Shown in pieces: positions 9,645-17,906 of a stretch of 64,000 bases of DNA (the first letter of the stretch is position 1; each line of letters begins with the position of its first letter). The stretch lies in the NCBI RefSeq assembly GCF_004683885.1, contig NZ_CP038440.1, positions 1,894,001-1,958,000 on the forward strand, given 5' to 3'. The position numbers and the translations under genes are program-made. Origin of the DNA: Brevundimonas sp. MF30-B. GTDB taxonomy: Bacteria > Pseudomonadota > Alphaproteobacteria > Caulobacterales > Caulobacteraceae. Under the pieces are notes generated by a model that worked only from the letters and a program-made list of their open reading frames with translations, ran no database searches and was not told the DNA's origin.

Positions 9645-9939
9645 CCGCTTTCGGCACGGGGATTCGCCGCGGCGCGTGTCCCGCGCTGTGGATGTTTTGA
9701 AATTCGCGCATTTTGTGATAGGTTACTGTCATTGGGTCGGGCGGTAAGCGAATTCCTCGCGCCGCCCGCGTTTGCGAATGAATCCCGTCCATAGCAGGCG
9801 GGGTCGGCCAGAGGTTTGGTGATCCGTTTCCGCTTCGACAAGTGAGTTCATCCGCCCCGACGAGACCCTCGCCGGATCGGACGATCTGTTGTCCCTGCGC
9901 CTTCGCCTCGCCCTTCCCTGTTGCCGGGAAAGGACTGAC
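9645..9939 (+). other. Long non-coding gap / leader upstream of carD
   Basis: 295 nt without a supported gene. The left third contains the A+T-richest stretch nearby (TTTTGAAATTCGCGCATTTTGTGATAG, split by the promoter entry below); the remainder is a G+C-rich leader of about 210 nt in front of carD, with several short self-complementary blocks such as GCGGGT/CCCGC. I see no riboswitch family in it. Confidence 0.4.
9697..9724 (+). promoter_or_regulatory. Putative housekeeping promoter for carD
   Basis: TTGAAA (9697-9702), 16-nt spacer, TAGGTT (9719-9724). The -35 is close to the sigma-70 consensus, the -10 keeps the T, A and final T. Transcription would start near 9731, giving a leader of about 210 nt. 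Inferred only from sequence. Confidence 0.4.
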
Positions 9940-10473
9940 ATGACGAACAAAAGCGGTCTGGAGTTCAAGGTCGGCGACGCCGTCGTCTATCCCGCCCACG
10001 GCGTCGGCAAGGTCGCCGCCGTCGAGACGCAGGAAGTCGCGGGCATGAGCCTGGAAGTCTATGTGGTCACCTTTGACCACGAGAAGATGACCCTGCGCGT
10101 TCCGACCAAGAAGGCCGCGACGGCCGGCCTGCGTTCGCTGGCCGCCGACGACACCGTCACCCGCGCCCTGACCACGCTGAAGGGTCGCGCCCGCGTCAAG
10201 CGCACCATGTGGTCGCGCCGCGCCCAGGAGTACGAAGCCAAGATCAACTCGGGCGACCTGATCTCGATCGCCGAAGTGGTCCGCGACCTGCACCGCGCCG
10301 ACACCCAGCCGGAACAGTCCTACTCCGAGCGCCAGCTGTATGAATCGGCGCTGGACCGCATGGCGCGCGAAGTCGCCGCCGCCAATAAGATCGACAAGGA
10401 CGCGGCTGTCGAACTGCTGGCCAAGTCGCTCAGCGCCAAGAAACCGATCGTACCGGCCGCCGAAGCCGCCTGA
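9940..10473 (+). CDS. CarD family transcriptional regulator (CdnL-like)
   Basis: RNA-polymerase-binding factor that stabilises open promoter complexes; in Caulobacter the CdnL homologue supports rRNA and biosynthetic gene transcription. The 177-residue protein has the CarD/TRCF RNAP-interaction domain first (FKVGDAVVYPAHGVGKV..., VVTFDHEKMTLRVPTKKA) and the helical C-terminal domain (LKGRARVKRTMWSRRAQEYEAKINSGD, EVVRDLHR, SYSERQLYESALDRMAREV). The start at ATG 9940 has a strong GGAAAGGA ribosome site and matches the family N-terminus. A rho-independent terminator follows at 10498. Confidence 0.93.
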   Translation: MTNKSGLEFKVGDAVVYPAHGVGKVAAVETQEVAGMSLEVYVVTFDHEKMTLRVPTKKAATAGLRSLAADDTVTRALTTLKGRARVKRTMWSRRAQEYEAKINSGDLISIAEVVRDLHRADTQPEQSYSERQLYESALDRMAREVAAANKIDKDAAVELLAKSLSAKKPIVPAAEAA

Positions 10474-10497
10474 TCGGCTGAAGCCTCAGACTTCTGG

Positions 10498-10530
10498 AAA
10501 GGCCCGGGTCCGCCCGGGCCTTTCTTGTTT
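10498..10530 (+). terminator. Rho-independent terminator of carD
   Basis: Perfect 11-bp stem AAAGGCCCGGG (10498-10508) with CCCGGGCCTTT (10513-10523), 4-nt loop, then CTTGTTT. Because the stem starts with AAA, the reverse strand also reads stem plus TTT, so it may serve the convergent Hpt gene as well, whose stop codon begins at its edge. Confidence 0.9.
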
Positions 10531-10883
10531 CATGACCTGAGGCCGCGCAGCGCCAAGCCGTGGCGATAGGCGGCAATGTCGGCCAGCACCTCGTCCAGCG
10601 CCCCCTGTACGCGATCAAGCGCCGCCGGCGCCATGGTCGATGGGGCCGATTCCGCTTCGGCGCACAGCAGGGCCAGGCGGCGCGCTCCCACGCCCCCCGC
10701 CGTGCCCTTCAACGTATGTACGGCGTCCCGCCACCCCTCGATCTCCGGGCGCAGCAGCCGCGACCAAAGCGCCGCCTGTTCGACGAACAGGTCCAGCACC
10801 TCCTCCGACACGGCGTCGTCGCCGCCTGTCGTCGCTTCAAGGACGTTGAAATCCACTGCCCCAGTCAGGTCTCGCAGAGCCAT
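10530..10883 (-). CDS. Stand-alone Hpt (histidine phosphotransfer) protein
   Basis: A 117-residue four-helix Hpt domain with the phospho-acceptor motif HTLKGTAGG (H56), preceded by LDLFVEQAALWSRLL and followed by LALLCAEAESA. Such proteins shuttle phosphate between hybrid kinases and response regulators in multistep phosphorelays. No kinase is adjacent; the closest in the window is the hybrid kinase at 37.4 kb, which has its own Hpt. I use ATG 10883, which has a GGGGGAGGG site; 24 additional upstream residues are unconserved. The gene lies between the carD terminator and tRNA-Lys. Confidence 0.85.
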   Translation of the reverse strand: MALRDLTGAVDFNVLEATTGGDDAVSEEVLDLFVEQAALWSRLLRPEIEGWRDAVHTLKGTAGGVGARRLALLCAEAESAPSTMAPAALDRVQGALDEVLADIAAYRHGLALRGLRS

Positions 10884-11007
10884 GGCGCCCTCCCCCTCGG
10901 CGCCGCCCTGTCGGACGGCAGATCCTTCAGAAACGGCTTGCGCCCCGCAGCGCAAGCCTCTAAATGCAGCCCCCTTCGGCCAAGCGCCGAAGCCAGACGA
11001 TCGGTCC

Positions 11008-11083
<76 letters not shown>

Positions 11084-11238
11084 TCGTCGTATCGGCGCGC
11101 CTGCGCGTCGCTCGCTGGCAACCCGTGCAGATGTCGATCATCGGCCGATCCCCAATGCGTTGATGAGCCGTGGGCCACTAGCGTCGATTGCGACACACCC
11201 CATGTTCCCCGCCCCACGATCGCTAAAGGAGCAAGGCC

Positions 11239-12078
11239 ATGTCGGCGCAGGAGCCAGCACGCAACACCGCATCCGGGACCGAAATTCCGCTTCTGGGCTT
11301 CGGGACTTGGCAGCTCGAGCCTGAAGACGCCCGCAGGATGGTCGCGGAGGCCATCGCGATCGGCTATCGCCACATCGACACGGCCTTCATCTACCACAAC
11401 GAGGCCGCAGTGGGTCAGGGCATCGCCGACTCCGGCGTCGCGCGTGACGAGTTGTTCGTCACCACCAAGATCTGGGTGGACAATTTCCGCAACGGCGATC
11501 TGCAGAGGCAGGCGGAAGAGAGCGCCGGTCGGCTGGGCCTCACGCCCGACCTGTTGCTGCTGCACTGGCCCAAGGCCCGCCCGCCGCTGGCGGAGACCGT
11601 CGTGGCTCTCAACGATGCGCGACGCCGCGGCTTCACCCGCCATATCGGTCTGTCGAACTTTCCTTCGGCCGAGTTTCGACGGGCCGCGGCACTGTCGGAC
11701 GCGCCGCTGATGACCAACCAGGTGGAGTACCACCCCTTCCTGTCGCAGAAGACCTTGATCGCAACAGCTTCGGCTCTGGGATCATCCATCACCGCCTGGT
11801 CTCCGCTCGCCCAGGGCCGGGTGGCCGACGACCCGGCCCTCCGCGACATCGCCGAAGCCCACGGCAAGACACCTGGACAAGTCGCCCTGCGCTGGCTGAT
11901 TCAGCAGGATGTCATCGCCATCCCGCGGACGACCAAAGAGATTCGGGCACGCGAGAATTTCGACATCTTCGATTTCAATCTGACCGAGGACGAGATGGCC
12001 CGCATCCACGCCCTGGCGCGACCCGACGGCCGCATCGGCGATTGGCTGGACCCCGCATTTCGCTGGGACGCCGACTAG
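11239..12078 (+). CDS. Aldo/keto reductase (2,5-diketogluconate reductase-like)
   Basis: NADPH-dependent reduction of aldehydes or ketones. The 279-residue TIM-barrel protein has all four catalytic residues: D47 and Y52 in HIDTAFIYHNE, K77 in VTTKIW and H109 in LLLHWP. Further family blocks are GFGTWQLE, IGLSNFPSAE, NQVEYHPFL, AWSPLAQGR and the NADP-binding IPRTTKEIRARENFDIFDF. Sequence and length resemble DkgB. A canonical AAGGAG site precedes ATG 11239. Single gene; substrate cannot be told. It converges on the PPC-domain gene with a 6-nt gap. Confidence 0.93.
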   Translation: MSAQEPARNTASGTEIPLLGFGTWQLEPEDARRMVAEAIAIGYRHIDTAFIYHNEAAVGQGIADSGVARDELFVTTKIWVDNFRNGDLQRQAEESAGRLGLTPDLLLLHWPKARPPLAETVVALNDARRRGFTRHIGLSNFPSAEFRRAAALSDAPLMTNQVEYHPFLSQKTLIATASALGSSITAWSPLAQGRVADDPALRDIAEAHGKTPGQVALRWLIQQDVIAIPRTTKEIRARENFDIFDFNLTEDEMARIHALARPDGRIGDWLDPAFRWDAD

Positions 12079-12084
12079 GCCGGC

Positions 12085-13914
12085 TCAGGGCTGGCGTTCG
12101 ATCGTCAAAGCATACGGCCCGGTCTGGGCTGGGCCATAGCTTCGGGCGCGGACGACATAGACTCCGTCTTCTGGGGCCGTCCAATCCAGCCGGGCGTGGG
12201 TGTCCGACAGACCATCGTCATCGAACGCGAGGCGCCGAAACGGCTCGGCTTCGCGGCCGATCTCAACGAAGGCGTCGAACGCATTCGACACCATGGTCAG
12301 GCGCAGCTTGTCGCCCGCCTTCCCCTGAATTCTGTACATGTCGGCCAGCGCGCCGTCTTCAGTCAGCGTGTCGTCGTCATCCAACACGGCGCGAACGGTC
12401 GATCCGATCAACAGGCTCCCCGCCGCGGGCTGCGGCCCGCGGTCGATCAGTTCCAGTGAAAACAGCCCTGACGACCCCGCCCCCAGCGGCATGGCCCGGA
12501 TGATGTAGTCACCCGTCGCCGGCGCTGTATAGCTGAGCTGCGCGTCTGTGCCTTCGCCAAGACCGTCGTCATCGCTGGCCGAAGCGACGAAGGGTTCTAC
12601 CGCCTCTCCCAATTCCAGATAGGCGTCGAAATCCCCGGATCGCATGATCGCGCGTATGCGCTGGCCCTGCGCTGCCGAAAAGCGATAGGCCGCAAAGGGG
12701 CGCCCATTGTCATCAACCGAGCCATCCTCGCTCACCTCCCCCTGCACGGTCTGCCCGAAAGCTAGGGGCTCAGGTTTCGGAGGCGGCGGCAGTTCGTCGA
12801 GCGAAAGGCGGTAGGCCCCCTCGCCTCCTCCGCCGAAGGCGCGCGCCTCCACCACATAGCTCCCGTCGGCCGGCAGTTCGCGAATCAGCCGAGCGTCCGT
12901 GCCCTCGCCCAAGCCGTCGTCATCCGACCCAAGAGATTCACGCGAACCATCCGCCAGCTCGTGGAACAGCTCCAGATAGGCGTCGAAGTCCCCCGAGGTC
13001 AGGGTCATCCGTACCCGCTGGCCCTCACGTCCGTCGAAGCGAAATGCGTCGGCGCGCTGCCCGGCGTCGTTGACCGGACTGCTGTCTCCCAGCCGCCCTT
13101 CCGCAGGTTGGCCCACGGCGATCCCGCGCACGTCACCGCGCATGGGTCCGTCGCCGATGAGCAGGGTGAACGTCCCGTCACCATCCCCGGCGAACGAGGT
13201 GGCTCGGATCACGTAGTCGCCCCGCTCCGGAGCCGTGAAGACCAGGAAGGCGTTAAGCCCGTCGTCGCCATCGTCATTGGCGGCCAGTTCGTCGAACCCG
13301 CCCCGGCTCAGGCGGCCGATGCGCACCATCGGGTCGAAATCCGTGCTGTTCAGGCGAAGCGACACCCGCTGATCGCGGCTCAGCCGAAGCGAAAAATCTC
13401 GATACGCCCGACCCTCCTCGTCCTCGGGCGCAGTCGCGTCTAGACGCCCCTGGGTCTCTGAACCCACGCGTACGCCCTGCGGCCTTCCGGCCCTCGGCGG
13501 CGCTGCTCGTTCCGACACCGACAGGACGTATTCCCCCGTCTCATCCCCGCCCAGGCTCTGCGCGCGCAGGACGTAGACGCCGTCACGCGGCGCCGCGAAG
13601 CGCAAGCGGGCGTCTGTCCCCTGCCCCAGACCGTCGTCGTCGCTGGCCAAGGGCTCGTCGGCGGCGTCTTCATAGATCCCTAGCCAAGCGTCGAAGGCAT
13701 CTGACCGCAGAACGGCCTCGATCCGCTGACCGGCGCGCAGCCTCAGGCGATAGTCCGCGCGTATCCCGGCCCCGGCCGACGCGTCGGCCTCGCTCAGAGA
13801 GCCCTCGACCGCCCGTCCTAGCTCCAGGGGCTGCGTCGTTTGCGCAGTGACGGAGGGGGCCAGCAGGCTCAACACGGCGCAGACGGACGCGGCGGCCAGA
13901 TAGCGATTGCGCAT
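12085..13914 (-). CDS. Secreted protein made of five tandem PPC-type domains
   Basis: A 609-residue protein with signal peptide (about residues 1-24, ...SVTAQT) and no visible protease or other catalytic domain. The rest is five repeats of about 115 residues, each an all-beta PPC-like jelly roll (bacterial pre-peptidase C-terminal domain) with the pattern ...YRxxxxxGQRIxxxLxSxDFDAYLEL... and an acidic loop SDDDGLGEGTDARL, or close variants of it (ANDDGDDGLNAFL in repeat 2, AFDDDGLSDTHARL in repeat 5), then APxxGxYVxRAxSxG. The Asp-rich loops suggest calcium binding. In other bacteria PPC domains hang on secreted peptidases; here they stand alone, suggesting an adhesive or scaffold role (inference). 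Confidence 0.85.
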   Translation of the reverse strand: MRNRYLAAASVCAVLSLLAPSVTAQTTQPLELGRAVEGSLSEADASAGAGIRADYRLRLRAGQRIEAVLRSDAFDAWLGIYEDAADEPLASDDDGLGQGTDARLRFAAPRDGVYVLRAQSLGGDETGEYVLSVSERAAPPRAGRPQGVRVGSETQGRLDATAPEDEEGRAYRDFSLRLSRDQRVSLRLNSTDFDPMVRIGRLSRGGFDELAANDDGDDGLNAFLVFTAPERGDYVIRATSFAGDGDGTFTLLIGDGPMRGDVRGIAVGQPAEGRLGDSSPVNDAGQRADAFRFDGREGQRVRMTLTSGDFDAYLELFHELADGSRESLGSDDDGLGEGTDARLIRELPADGSYVVEARAFGGGGEGAYRLSLDELPPPPKPEPLAFGQTVQGEVSEDGSVDDNGRPFAAYRFSAAQGQRIRAIMRSGDFDAYLELGEAVEPFVASASDDDGLGEGTDAQLSYTAPATGDYIIRAMPLGAGSSGLFSLELIDRGPQPAAGSLLIGSTVRAVLDDDDTLTEDGALADMYRIQGKAGDKLRLTMVSNAFDAFVEIGREAEPFRRLAFDDDGLSDTHARLDWTAPEDGVYVVRARSYGPAQTGPYALTIERQP

Positions 13915-14012
13915 GGAGGGGTCCCTGAAATGAATGACCGATCATAGACGCGCGGCGAGCCGATCTGTAAATCGCTCGGCATCGAAGTTTCGTCAGAATC
14001 CGGAGGCCCGCC

Positions 14013-14942
14013 ATGGCGGACGAACCTGCGCGCGCCGACATCATCGACGGCAAGGCCTTCGCTGCGGTCCTGGTCGACCGCGTCGCCGTTGCGACGGCGC
14101 GGTTAAAGGCTGCGAACGGCGTCACGCCAGGCCTGGCGGTGGTCATCGTGGGCGAGGACGCCGCCAGCCAGCTCTACGTCCGCAACAAGGGCGAGACGAC
14201 CCTTCGCGCCGGCATGCGGTCCGACACCCATCGCCTCTCGGCAGGCGCGACACAGGCTGAACTGCTGGACCTGATCGCCGAGCTGAACGCCGACGCGGGC
14301 ATCCACGGCATCCTGGTCCAACTGCCTTTGCCCGACCACATCGACGCTGCGGCTGTGCTGGATGCGATCGACCCCGACAAGGATGTAGACGGCTTCCACG
14401 TCGTCAACGCCGGCCGGTTGGCCGTTGGACTGCCCGGTCTGGTGCCCTGCACGCCGTTGGGCTGCTTGATGCTGCTCAAGGATCGGCTCGGTTCTCTATC
14501 CGGCCTGAACGCTGTCGTCGTCGGCCGCTCCAACATCGTCGGCAAGCCCATGGCGCAGCTTCTTCTCGGCGAAAGCTGTACGGTCACCATCGCCCATTCC
14601 CGGACGCGCGACCTGGCCGCGCTGTGCCGCACCGCCGACATACTGATCGCGGCCGTCGGTAGAGCGGAAATGATCGGGGGCGACTGGATCAAGCCGGGCG
14701 CCACGGTGATCGACGTGGGTATCAATCGCGTGCCTTCCCGTGACCCGGCCAAGGCCGCCGAGGGGCGAACACGCGTCGTCGGCGACGTCGCCTTCGAGGA
14801 GGCGGCGCGTGTCGCGGGCGCCATCACCCCGGTGCCGGGCGGCGTAGGACCAATGACGATCGCCTGCCTGCTCGCCAACACCTACGCCGCCGCCTGTCGT
14901 GCAACCGGGTCTGACCCTGAGGATTTATCTCAATCCACTTGA
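14013..14942 (+). CDS. folD: Bifunctional methylenetetrahydrofolate dehydrogenase / cyclohydrolase
   Basis: Interconverts 5,10-methylene- and 10-formyl-tetrahydrofolate for purine, Met-tRNA and one-carbon metabolism. The 309-residue protein shows [14 protein letters not shown] (catalytic Lys of the YxxxK type), [34 protein letters not shown], the NADP-loop [16 protein letters not shown] and the C-terminal [23 protein letters not shown] ribosome site. Divergent from the PPC gene; the lemA operon follows 56 nt downstream through a hairpin. Confidence 0.96.
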   Translation: MADEPARADIIDGKAFAAVLVDRVAVATARLKAANGVTPGLAVVIVGEDAASQLYVRNKGETTLRAGMRSDTHRLSAGATQAELLDLIAELNADAGIHGILVQLPLPDHIDAAAVLDAIDPDKDVDGFHVVNAGRLAVGLPGLVPCTPLGCLMLLKDRLGSLSGLNAVVVGRSNIVGKPMAQLLLGESCTVTIAHSRTRDLAALCRTADILIAAVGRAEMIGGDWIKPGATVIDVGINRVPSRDPAKAAEGRTRVVGDVAFEEAARVAGAITPVPGGVGPMTIACLLANTYAAACRATGSDPEDLSQST

Positions 14943-14971
14943 AGGGGCGGTCCGGAACGTTGATATCTGCG

Positions 14972-14989
14972 CCCCTCGATCGCGAGGGG
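14972..14989 (+). promoter_or_regulatory. Hairpin that buries the lemA ribosome site
   Basis: CCCCTCG (14972-14978) pairs perfectly with CGAGGGG (14983-14989) across an ATCG loop. The right arm is part of the purine-rich Shine-Dalgarno stretch GAGGGGGAGG in front of lemA ATG 14999. There is no T-run, so it is a poor terminator; it could limit ribosome entry. Confidence 0.5.
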
Positions 14990-14998
14990 GAGGTTTCA

Positions 14999-15631
14999 AT
15001 GATCGGTTCTGGCGCTCGGGCTCTTGCAATCGCTGTGGTTGTGGCGACGCCCCTTTCGGCCTGCGGCTACAACGCCATTCCGACCAAGCAGGAGCGCGCC
15101 GAGGCGGCCTGGGCCGACGTCCAGAGCCAATATCAGCGTCGCGCTGACCTGATCCCGAATCTGGTCGCCACCGTCCAGGCCGCAGCGGTTCAGGAACGGA
15201 CCACCCTGACCCAGGTCACCGAAGCTCGGGCCCGCGCCACGGGGGTCACCGTAAGCCCCGAGACGCTCAACGATCCCGCCGCCTTCCAGCGCTACCAGGC
15301 CGCCCAGGGCGAACTGAGCCAGGCCCTCTCGCGCCTCCTGATGGTGGTGGAGAACTATCCGCAGCTCCAGGCCAACCAGAACTTCCTGACCCTTCAGGCC
15401 CAGTTGGAGGGCACCGAGAACCGGATCAACATCGCGCGGCGCGACTACAATGAAGCAGTGCGCGACTACAATACGTCGCTGCGCACTTTCCCGACCGTGC
15501 TGTGGGCCAAGACTGCGCACGCGGGCGCCCAGCCCATGCAGTTGTTTGCTGCATCGGCGGCGGCTCAGACTGCACCGACGGTGACCTTCGATTTGGGCGC
15601 TCCTGCCCAGCCTGCGGCGGCCGCCCAGTGA
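14999..15631 (+). CDS. lemA: LemA family lipoprotein
   Basis: A 210-residue protein with a lipoprotein signal peptide (lipobox LSAC, Cys22) followed by the LemA helical bundle: AWADVQSQYQRRADLIPNLVATVQ is the family hallmark, then LSQALSRLLMVVENYPQLQANQNFLTLQ and the ENRINIARRDYNEAVRDYN signature. LemA proteins sit in the envelope with a helix-bundle facing the periplasm; the role is poorly defined. The ATG after GGGGGAGG is preferred to upstream codons. The stop overlaps the next gene as GTGA. LemA-TPM pairing is a recurring gene order. Confidence 0.92.
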   Translation: MIGSGARALAIAVVVATPLSACGYNAIPTKQERAEAAWADVQSQYQRRADLIPNLVATVQAAAVQERTTLTQVTEARARATGVTVSPETLNDPAAFQRYQAAQGELSQALSRLLMVVENYPQLQANQNFLTLQAQLEGTENRINIARRDYNEAVRDYNTSLRTFPTVLWAKTAHAGAQPMQLFAASAAAQTAPTVTFDLGAPAQPAAAAQ

Positions 15632-16434
15632 GGCTGGTGTCGCTGGCGCTAGCCAGCCTGGCGTTGCTGATTGGTCTGGCGGCTGCAGGCGATCTTCGCT
15701 CGCAACCCCGCTTCCCGCCACTCGAAGGTCCAGTGGTCGACCAGGCGGGCTTGCTGGACGAAGGCGCGCGCCAATCGCTCTCTCGCGACCTGTCGGCGCT
15801 CGAGGCCGATTCGGGGGCCCAGGTCGTGGTGGTCACGGTCGACAGCCTCCAGGGCTTGGAAATCGAGGACTACGGCTATCAGCTTGGCCGCGCGTGGGGC
15901 ATCGGCCGGGAACGTCGCGACGACGGCGTGCTGCTGATCGTGGCGCCGGTCGAACGCAAGGTGCGGATCGAGGTCGGCTACGGCCTCGAGCCCGTGCTGA
16001 CTGACGCCCTTTCAGCCCGCATCATCCATGACGAGATACTCCCAGAGTTCAGGCGAGGCGCTTTTCAGTCAGGCATTCTGCGAGGCGCCGACGCGATCGA
16101 GCGTCAGCTGCGCATGGAGCGAGCGGACGCCGAGGCGCTCGCAGCCCGCGCCCAGGCGCCGCGCACGGGTCTTCCGGCGGGCCCGATCATCGTCATCGCG
16201 CTGGTGTTTCTATGCATGTTCGTCGCGGCCTGGGGCGCCGCCGCGTCCAGCAGCGGGCGCAGGCGCAGGCGACGCGGGGTCGCGCCGATTCTCATCTGGG
16301 CTGCGAGCGACCTGCTAAGTCGGTCGACTGGCCCGACGCGTTCTCGCGGCCGCTGGGGCGGCGGGTTCGGCGGCGGTGGTTTTTCGGGCGGAGGCGGAAG
16401 TTTTGGCGGCGGCGGGGCCTCGGGCGGATGGTGA
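15628..16434 (+). CDS. TPM-domain membrane protein (YgcG-like)
   Basis: A 268-residue protein starting at GTG 15628, overlapping the lemA stop by 4 nt. It has a signal/anchor segment (residues about 4-22), then the TPM domain: [75 protein letters not shown] and a helix [11 protein letters not shown] second transmembrane helix (about residues 188-210) is followed by an Arg-rich cytoplasmic stretch and a Gly-rich tail ([18 protein letters not shown]), the classical YgcG layout. Thought to work with LemA in the envelope; molecular function not established. Confidence 0.9.
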   Translation: MRLVSLALASLALLIGLAAAGDLRSQPRFPPLEGPVVDQAGLLDEGARQSLSRDLSALEADSGAQVVVVTVDSLQGLEIEDYGYQLGRAWGIGRERRDDGVLLIVAPVERKVRIEVGYGLEPVLTDALSARIIHDEILPEFRRGAFQSGILRGADAIERQLRMERADAEALAARAQAPRTGLPAGPIIVIALVFLCMFVAAWGAAASSSGRRRRRRGVAPILIWAASDLLSRSTGPTRSRGRWGGGFGGGGFSGGGGSFGGGGASGGW

Positions 16435-17120
16435 TGCAGTTCACGGATCATGACCATCGCCGCGTCGCCGATGCGATCCGTCGCGCCGAGGCGACGACTT
16501 CGGGCGAGATATTCTGCGTGATCGCGCGCCAGGTGTCGTCCTACCGCGACGTGCCTCTGGCCTGGGCGGCGGCTTGTGCATTGATCCTGCCGCTTCTTCT
16601 GATCCCGCTCGGCTTCGACCCCGCCTGGTTTCCGGGCATCGCCGACAGTTGGGAAGCGGGCCATCTTGCGGCCCGCGACATCACGATCGGCAAGGCGCTC
16701 GCCGCCTATGGAGTCCTGCAGGCCGCTGTGTTCCTCACGGTGTTCATGGTCGTCTCCATTCCCGCGGTCCGCTATCGTCTGACGCCGCGGCCCATGCGAC
16801 GCGCCCGCGTCCGCCGCGCAGCGATGCAACAGTTCCTTTCCCATGGGCTTCAGTACACCGAGGATCGCACTGGGGTGCTCATCTTCGCGGCCTTGGAGGA
16901 TCATCGTGTGGAGATCATCGTCGACGAAGGCATCCATGAGCGGGTGGATCGCGAGGTCTGGGGGGATGCCGTCGAAGCGATGACGCGACAGCTCAAAAAG
17001 GGTCGTCCGGTCGAGGGGTTCGAGATCGCGATCGCGCTCTGCGGCCAGGTGCTGGCTCAGGAGTTTCCGCCGGCGCCCAGGGACCGTAATGAACTGGCTG
17101 ATCGGCTGATCGTGCTGTAA
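16428..17120 (+). CDS. Second TPM-domain membrane protein
   Basis: A protein of about 230 residues. The conserved part begins [28 protein letters not shown], and the C-terminal half has [29 protein letters not shown], matching the TPM fold split by an inserted pair of membrane helices ([16 protein letters not shown] and [18 protein letters not shown]). It lacks the Gly-rich tail of the previous protein. Start may be ATG 16428, GTG 16431 or ATG 16434; all overlap the upstream stop at 16432-16434. Third member of the lemA-TPM-TPM operon. Confidence 0.85.
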   Translation: MVMQFTDHDHRRVADAIRRAEATTSGEIFCVIARQVSSYRDVPLAWAAACALILPLLLIPLGFDPAWFPGIADSWEAGHLAARDITIGKALAAYGVLQAAVFLTVFMVVSIPAVRYRLTPRPMRRARVRRAAMQQFLSHGLQYTEDRTGVLIFAALEDHRVEIIVDEGIHERVDREVWGDAVEAMTRQLKKGRPVEGFEIAIALCGQVLAQEFPPAPRDRNELADRLIVL

Positions 17121-17175
17121 CGCCCGATTAGGGTCGCAATCACCTCCGAAAGAGCTGCGGCCAAGCCGGGATCTC

Positions 17176-17904
17176 ATGCCTCGTCTTCTGACTTACAATG
17201 TGCACCGCTGTCTGGGTGTCGACAGACGTCTGGACGTCGATCGCATCGTCCATGTCATAGCCGAACACGAGCCGGACATCGTCTGCCTCCAGGAGCTGGA
17301 TGTCGGGCGCGCGCGGACGGGCGGGGTCGATCAGGCCGAAGAGATAGCCTCCCGCCTTTCGATGGTGTCGAGGTTCCATCCGGCGATGCGCGTGGAGAAG
17401 GAGCTTTATGGCGACGCCATCCTGACGCCTCACCCGGAGGTCCTGGTCAAGGCTCAGGCCCTTCCCACCATTCGCGGCATTCGGGGCCTCGAACCGCGAG
17501 GCGCGCTCTGGTCGAGGATCGAGCTTGGCGGCGCGCAGATCAACGTCATCAACACCCACCTCGGGCTGGTCCCGCGCGAGCAACGGCTCCAGGCTATCGC
17601 CCTGATCGGACCGGAGTGGGTCGGGGCCTGCGACGGCCCCACGATCCTGACGGGAGACTTCAACGCCACGTCATTGACCAGGCCCTACCGCACCCTGACC
17701 CGACGCCTGGACGACGCTCAGAGACGACTGGGCCTGAAGCCCTCGGTGAAGACCTTCCCATCCGGGTTTCCGGCCATTCGAATTGACCACTTCTTCGTCA
17801 GCGCGGAGGTTCGGGTCACGGGCATTCGAGCGCCCTATTCGCCGCTGGCCCGCGCCGCCTCGGACCATCTGCCGCTCGTCATGGATTTCGAGATCGGGGC
17901 CTAG
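17176..17904 (+). CDS. Endonuclease/exonuclease/phosphatase family protein (YbhP-like)
   Basis: Metal-dependent phosphodiesterase fold. The 242-residue protein has LTYNVHRC (Asn), VCLQELD (Glu), YGDAIL, the catalytic NTHLGL, GDFNA, IRIDHFF and SDHLPLVMDF in the order expected for the superfamily. No signal peptide is visible. Sequence and partner resemble E. coli YbhP, which is encoded beside the cardiolipin synthase ClsB; here a ClsB-like phospholipase D protein lies immediately downstream, but on the opposite strand with only 2 nt between the stops. Substrate unknown; a phosphoinositol- or lipid-headgroup-type phosphodiesterase is possible (inference). Confidence 0.88.
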   Translation: MPRLLTYNVHRCLGVDRRLDVDRIVHVIAEHEPDIVCLQELDVGRARTGGVDQAEEIASRLSMVSRFHPAMRVEKELYGDAILTPHPEVLVKAQALPTIRGIRGLEPRGALWSRIELGGAQINVINTHLGLVPREQRLQAIALIGPEWVGACDGPTILTGDFNATSLTRPYRTLTRRLDDAQRRLGLKPSVKTFPSGFPAIRIDHFFVSAEVRVTGIRAPYSPLARAASDHLPLVMDFEIGA

Positions 17905-17906
17905 CG

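Noticed and set aside
12042-12503. Plus-strand frames at the end of the PPC gene
   Set aside because: Short and without motif; the minus-strand PPC repeats explain the sequence.
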